NCBI RefSeq assembly: GCF_037975245.1 | Contig: NC_092571.1 | Span: 4,672,001-4,736,000 of the forward strand | DNA from: Apostichopus japonicus | Taxonomy: Eukaryota > Echinodermata > Holothuroidea > Aspidochirotida > Stichopodidae | Reading direction: 5' to 3' | DNA length: 64,000 nucleotides | Shown here: positions 58,452-64,000 of the stretch, piece after piece | Position numbering within the stretch: position 1 is the stretch's first letter | Layout: each line of letters begins with the position of its first letter | Notes under the pieces: generated by a model | Told to the model about the DNA's origin: nothing | Database searches by the model: none | What the model saw: the letters and a program-made list of their open reading frames with translations, nothing else | Made by a program: the position numbers and the translations under genes

Positions 58452-60223
58452 CTTAGTACAGATATATAAATAAGCCATATTAATGGATCCGGTTCCATTT
58501 CTGTGCCAGTTAATAGAGGGTTGTAGATGTAAGACGTGCCAATGATACCCAGAAGAATTGAGACTACTCCCAAGATGACAGTGGTAAAGCCTACTATCTG
58601 GAGCTTCCGTGTCGGATTCACAATCCGATTGGATACAAGCCGAGACCTTGTAGGTTTTGTGATGGTTAGTACTGGTGTAGGCGGACCATTGTTGTTATTT
58701 GTATTCTTGTTACTGACTTGGTCTGTGCCATCACTGGCTTTGAAAGAACGCTTGCCTTCCACATGTCTTTGTTTTTCGTTCGACTTGTTCTCTATTAATG
58801 CTGTATTCAAATTTCGTTTGTTTTCCAAAGATACATCATACACATGTGCAGAAATTGTCGCGTAGTTCGGCTTCCGGGCAATGGGTGGCTTTGGTCGAGG
58901 TTGGACGGGATCTTCGCCCAGATTTGACTTTTGCTTATGTGGTTTTATTACGGAGGCAAATTCCAAATTTTCCCGAAATATAGTGTTTTCGTTATAGTCA
59001 CCTGCGATAAGTTCGTTGGGTAACGGAGGACTTGTTCGATCTCGTGAAATCACATCCATGTTAGTACTAGGAAGTTGGACAGTAGAATGAACAACCTGCT
59101 CATGATGTATCTGTGGTGTCTTGAGAGGAACTGGAACAGGTTTCTTCAATGTTTGGCTCTCGTTGTAACTTGACCTGTGAAGACCGTTTTGTGAATATTT
59201 AGGACGTTCGCTTTCTTGGGTTTCTTCCAGGCTCTCATTACCTGCTGACGTTTGCCTTGAAGTCACTGCATCACTCTCATCCGTGTTCTTTCCGTTAATG
59301 GTTTCACTTTCTTTATTTACTTTTCTTGATGTCTTGTTTTCTATGTCATCATGCATCGCTTCGTTGTTAACCATTTGAACACCACCTTTCTCCAGATGTA
59401 CAGTAAATAAGTTTAATGCATCACCACACGCGTTGACATATGAGGTTAAATTGTGAGGACTGCCTTGATTCAGGAGATACGGGTAGGTATCTTTCAAAGA
59501 AATCACTGAATCACGTCTTTCTTCAGGTCCACCTGAGCATTGGCCCAGTGCTAGTGCATCAGTGGTGTCGCAATGAGCGAGCGCAATGAACCCCAATCTA
59601 CCTGTAGTCATTTCTAACATGTTATTAGAAAACGCTCTTTCCCGGAATGTCCGTTCAAGTTCTTTGCTCGTACGATAAATTTTCTTTGTTACGAAGAAGA
59701 ATAGAATTGTGAGGGTAAAGCCCCAGAGAATGTTAAAGAGCTGACAGGTTAAGAGAAGCCAACACGTGCCAGCAAAACCAACTGAGATATCAATTATGAT
59801 AATTAAAATGAAATGGAAAAGTATCATCCCTATCAGGATTCTCTTCTTCTGTAACTTGCGGTTCATCACCTTAAGCTGGCTGATTTCAGACATGACCCAA
59901 ACTACTAATGCGAAGGCCGATGTCAGTGCTGGGATTCCTAAATCACCTACTATTTGTAGAATCAATTGCATTTGTTGATCCTTTACGTGGCCCTGTGCAG
60001 TTACAAACACCACTCGAAATAAAGCGAAAGCTATCAAGAGCAAATGTAAGGCAATAATGAACGGGCGACGTTGTTTCACGTGAACTACAAGCCTCAGCAA
60101 CATGAAGGATGCGAATAGGAAAAGTAACCCATGTAGTATCCCTAGAATGGAACTGTGCAAATTCAACAGTAGCGGGAAGTTTGGTATATCCTTGTAATTT
60201 AACGGATTTGCAACACATAGCGA
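58452..60223 (-). CDS. multi-pass membrane protein, large exon (PRRT3/4-like candidate)
   Basis: The exon runs from acceptor TTTTTTCAG (first base 60223) to donor AG|GTAAGAG. It is open for 590 codons and starts in phase 0, so the gene has earlier exons. Numbering from 60223, hydrophobic helices lie near 25-48, 54-76, 85-112, 127-149, 153-179 and 541-567; a seventh from about 581 is completed by the exon at 57685-57754. Between helices 5 and 6 is a ~360-residue hydrophilic Ser/Asn/Thr-rich loop with a proline-rich SH3-ligand-like stretch (RPKPPIARKP). Five helices, a long loop and two helices, plus LGIPALTSAFALV and WLIYISVLRFVEYLF, recall the membrane region of PRRT3/PRRT4 proteins, but this is from memory. 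Another orphan seven-helix family is possible. The first in-exon ATG is not a credible start. Confidence 0.75.
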
Positions 60224-60398
60224 CTGAAAAAAGAAGAAAAAACACTGTTGAAATCACTCTGAATCTACTCTCAACACTACTTTTATCGAATCAGTGGAAT
60301 ATAACTCAAATACCGATCAAGTGATTCACGATTTCAATGATGATGGCAATGGGAGATGTCAGAACAATCAGGCAATCTCAAGTGCAAACACTGGCTAC

Positions 60399-60765
60399 CA
60401 GTAGCGTAGGAAGGTACTTTTGAGTGGGGGGGGGGCTGAAGACTGATGGCCGGCCTGGGGAGGGGTCTAAGGGGAGGGGGTGTCCCCCTCCCCTTTGGAA
60501 TTTTTTGCATTTCCAGGTGGCCTCAGATGCAATTTGGTGCAATATAGCACACTTCAACACCCACTCCATTTTGTAAACTTAATTTTGTATTTTCACCTGG
60601 CCTTAGATGCAATTTGGTGCTCCAAATGAGATTTTTTTCTCATTTGGAAATGAAAAAGGGGTTTTCTGACTTGCGAACGGGGGGGGGGCGGAATGATACT
60701 TCCGCCCCTCCACATTTTTCACTGGGGGGCTGGCGCCTCCCAGCCCCCCGGTTCCTACGCCCTTG
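60399..60765. mobile_element. hAT-type MITE, 367 bp, with perfect 8-bp target duplication
   Basis: The ends are CAGTAGCGTAGGAAGG and, reverse complemented, CAAGGGCGTAGGAACC: 11 of 16 bases match, including the GCGTAGGAA block. It is flanked by CTGGCTAC at 60391-60398 and 60766-60773. Inside are long G and C runs and two copies of AGATGCAATTTGGTGC (about 60526 and 60607). There is no coding capacity. CAG...CGTAGG ends and an 8-bp duplication point to hAT. Confidence 0.85.
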
Positions 60766-61029
60766 CTGGCTACAGACTCATTTTTAGCTGATTTTAATAG
60801 GATGATAGAACATCTTTCCCAGATTTAAGAGAATGGTTACCAATATAATGTTTATTAATACTGGGGATCTACCATGAAGACATACAATGTAAAATAAGTT
60901 TTTGAAATCCACGAAGCAGCCCATGCAAGCCACTCTCCCTTGGTCTTAAAAGGAATTCATCAATCTTAAATAGGAAATACGTATTAGTAATAAAGAACTT
61001 ATAATATCTCTGTCTATTATCGGTTTTGA

Positions 61030-61600
61030 TTCCTTGCCGAAGGCAGAAGGAAAATGAAGTGTGTACGTGGGTGGGGATGTGTAAATGTACCTCATTGAGT
61101 AGGAGACCTCTATTGAAATTGGTTCCTTTTTAGGTCAACAGAGGTCAAAGTATGAGAACCTTGAGAACAGCTCACCAAGTGAAACTCATTCTTGGTATAT
61201 ATTGAGTGTGCTTCAATGAAGTATATCCCTTTGATGAGTACAAAAATCGATGGATTTTTTATTTGAAGTCAAAGATGAGTTTATGTCAACATAGGTCAAA
61301 GTACCCATCATAACGACATACGTAAAGCATTGTATGTAGGTACACAGTAGTGAGGTCAAGAAACCTACCGAACTTGAGGCCAAATTCTGAAAGCTATTTA
61401 CAGAAGATAACTTCAAAAGTAAAGCTTAGATGTACTTAAAACCTAAGATGTGGATTCAACATATTGAGAACAAAAATCACATTATTTCCGGTATATATTG
61501 TCATTTCAGGTCAACAGATGTCAACGTCAGCATAACTCAAATAAATTGTATGTACATATGCACACCAAACTTGGTATGTGGATCCATATGCAATCACAGG
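61030..61600. repeat. interspersed repeat fragment (AGGTCAAAG family)
   Basis: It contains AGGTCAACAGAGGTCAAAG near 61133, GAGAACCTTGAGAACAGC near 61155, TAGGTCAAAGTACCC near 61291 and AGGTCAACAGATGTCAACG near 61510. These resemble the signature pieces seen at 25010 and 54040, but weakly. Confidence 0.45.
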
Positions 61601-62434
61601 ACCGTGGGTTTATTTTACGTTAAATATTGTAGTAAATTTTACAAGGAATCCTTTAGCCTGGTGGCTATTTGGTTATCTATATATTATCCACTTACCATAT
61701 CTTCAGACGAAGCATTATTCTGAAAACGAACAAATCTCGCGAAACGATTCATGATTTCAGTGATGTCTTTGCCCTGTGTAGTTCTTCAAACTAACTTCCT
61801 GTCAAAAGATGAAGATTACGGACGTAAATATTCCCTGACCAGTTGATGTTTTTCTTTTACTATTACATGCAGTATAATAAATAGGAATACAGACGTGTCA
61901 GAGATATGTTAAGCTTATTGCCTACCTACCACTGGTGGTTGACAGGTAGGCCTAGTGGTATTAACTTGTTTTGACAACGTGAAGCCTCTTCCATCAGTGT
62001 TGGATTATCACCGAGTCCTTTGGAGCTCTAAATTACAATATGTTTCCCCTTAGGTTTTTCCAAACACAAACTGCAAATGGAAAGTTGGTAGCTGTTGTCT
62101 TGAAGTTTTGACCTCTACTACCCCTCTATCTATTTTTCTTGATCTGGGGTGGGGTAGGCACTTGTCCCATCGGACTATTGGATAATCCAGCACCGACTTC
62201 CAGTGTATTGTTGGTGTCTTAATTTAGCATATTTTATTTGAATAAATCAACCTTTTTTCTCTTTACTTCTCAGAATTGTCCCTTGTTTACAGAGACACTT
62301 TCCCTGTAATCATATCCTCAAAGTTCTCATGACAGCAGTTTAGTGAGACAATAAAATGTCTCAATGGGTTAAAAAACGGTCTTTGAGGCATCGATGCTCA
62401 CCTTCAACCTTATCCACATTTAGAATCGCTACAC
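61601..62434. other. non-coding stretch, nothing recognised
   Basis: No gene or repeat is supported; probably intron or upstream region of the minus-strand gene. Confidence 0.4.
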
Positions 62435-62437
62435 TTA

Positions 62438-62652
62438 TCCACAGATCACTTCGCCCTCGGAGAGAATATACACTCTGGTCTTGATTCGGCGCTCCCTGTT
62501 ATACACTATATAGCCTCCACTGAAATGGAGTAGGCCTATAAGATTTAGTTTAAGAGTCGGTGTAAGAGTTAATAATGTCCCCGTGTTGATTTTTTCCGGT
62601 AGGATATTATGTACCAAGCAAAAAATTCCATCGGGACAAAATATTCCACTCT
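62438..62652 (-). CDS. weak candidate upstream exon, minus strand
   Basis: After the minus-strand acceptor AAATTTCATTTCAG the frame is open for about 70 codons: SGIFCPDGIFCLVHNILPEK, later ERRIKTRVYILSEGE. It starts in phase 0, as needed by the large exon at 60223, but no strong in-phase donor was found before the stop at about 62435 (GAA|GTGATC is the best). It could be an ectodomain exon or chance. Confidence 0.2.
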
Positions 62653-62876
62653 GAAATGAAATTTGAAAGAAAAAAAGAAGTGGAAATTTACTTTTAGGTT
62701 TATGTTCAATTGGCACTGAAATCACAGTAGGGGAAGGGGGGGGGGTTGAATTCATGTATCCCCTCTTGTTCATTTTCACTGTTTAGTTCCATTAACCCTC
62801 ACCATTACTGAACGTAACCAAAAGGTGAGTTAAATGTATCTTCTTTTTTAATTCGCCCCGAAAAATTATATCAATA

Positions 62877-63040
62877 TAATAATAATAATAATAATAATAA
62901 TTTTATATTTTTATATAGCGCCCTTCCCAAAGGCTCGAAGCGCTTTACAATATTACCCCGGTCAATGATAACCTGTCAAACATAGAGACAAACCCTCCAC
63001 ATGGCAGCAGCTGAACCGCGCCCAGCGGACATGTTTATCT
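62877..63040. repeat. AAT microsatellite joined to a TATATAGCGCC repeat
   Basis: About eight AAT triplets lead straight into TTTATATAGCGCCCTTCC and GGCTCGAAGCGCTTTACA. From general knowledge, this microsatellite plus AGCGC...GCGCTTTACA arrangement is a widespread short interspersed element in marine invertebrate genomes. The right limit is unclear. Confidence 0.6.
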
Positions 63041-63215
63041 CACATGTCCCATTTACACACCTAACATGCCAGGTGTGTATATTAGGGGTGGGGAGGGGTA
63101 GTCGAAGATTTTAGGATAAATGAGAATTTCAGGCTTTATCGAAATATAGTATCCATGGAAGAAGATTAGTGGCAACGGATAACCAAAGTAACCGCATACT
63201 GGAAGCATACATCGG

Positions 63216-63218
<3 letters not shown>

Positions 63219-63247
<29 letters not shown>
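63219..63247. repeat. AT dinucleotide microsatellite
   Basis: About 14 AT repeats in an AT-rich stretch. Confidence 0.9.
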
Positions 63248-63249
<2 letters not shown>

Positions 63250-64000
63250 CATGTAGTAGCTTAATCATACCGACAGTGTAAGTATTTCAGTAGGATATAT
63301 ACAATACTGTACAGCCATACACATAGTGGCATACAATACCATACACAGTAACCATATACACTGAATATATATAAACAGTGAAAGCCAAACAACAGAGTGC
63401 ATCATGGCTCAACACTTTTTACTGTCTCGCCAATTCTGTTCTTATACCGAGCAACAGAATATTATTATAAATAAACTAATAATATTTTTTATCAGTGCAT
63501 GAAATCGAATCTTTAGCGTACCAATTAAAGTCTCTTTATATATAGTGCATATAACGCACCAGTGATTCTAAGGTACACAGAGAAGTTGGCAGAGCGTTGT
63601 CTACGGTACCAGCACGAGTTTGATATTCAGTACCCAATATAGGCACAACTATTTTTAATTTATATTCACATTTTTGTATTCACGTTCATATAATCTTTTC
63701 CAATGCAAGATTTTGCCTGTATTGTTGATATTTGAATAATATGCCCATGTGAGAAGCGAGACCGAAAAGGAGCATTATACACTGTTGAACAAGGCTGGAC
63801 CATGTTTGGACAGATTGCAAAAGAAAATCACAAATAAAAAGGCCAAGCAAAACCTGTTTGCCACCAAATCTCACACAGAAAATATGTGACTCACAACCGT
63901 TGAAGCCCATACATACACATATCTTATTGATTCACATATTCATGCTATTTAAGATGAGGTGTGTACTATATTATCATACAGAGAGCTTATCATAAGTTGG
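63248..64000. other. non-coding stretch to the window edge
   Basis: AT-rich with several short ATACA/CATACA-rich pieces (63300-63360). No exon or named repeat recognised. Confidence 0.4.

Overview
The window is eukaryotic nuclear DNA. It is AT-rich, has many short exons with GT-AG introns, and is full of tandem and interspersed repeats. The long gene is an animal ELYS/AHCTF1 nucleoporin. Repeat style and protein character suggest a marine invertebrate, possibly an echinoderm such as a sea cucumber. That placement is an inference; no single feature fixes the species.

Layout. 1-24430 is one continuous satellite array that runs off the left edge. Its parts are two related ~191-bp half-units (A and B, a 382-bp dimer) and a 74-bp short unit made of the tail of B and the head of A. 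The array is homogeneous up to about 20390, with recent internal duplications of 2964, 1818 and 671 bp, and increasingly diverged from there to 24430. A short stretch of degenerate ~30-bp copies of the satellite core lies outside it at 24885-24973.

25410-55352 (+) holds 25 phase-consistent exons of an ELYS/AHCTF1-like gene. They give 1371 codons and a stop, covering the helical ELYS domain and the long acidic/basic disordered C-terminus. The N-terminal beta-propeller exons are absent from the unique sequence. Either the satellite sits in an upstream intron of this gene or the 5' end is missing here. A possible further upstream exon lies at 24609-24654. The introns carry about ten separate minisatellites, a non-autonomous hAT element (29517-30407) and one copy of a 1.1-kb interspersed repeat. 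One minisatellite (80 bp x 13) has duplicated the end of an exon together with its splice donor.

55353-57684 is the ELYS 3' UTR with a polyA signal, then a second copy of the 1.1-kb repeat. 57685-60223 (-) is the 3' part of a convergent gene for a seven-helix membrane protein with a long hydrophilic loop, possibly PRRT3/PRRT4-like. 60224-64000 contains a 367-bp hAT-type MITE with a perfect 8-bp target duplication, another microsatellite-linked repeat and no firm exon.

ELYS acts at chromatin to start nuclear pore assembly after mitosis. The membrane protein has no evident functional link to it. All exon boundaries were read by eye from splice signals, phase and protein sense; there is no transcript support.
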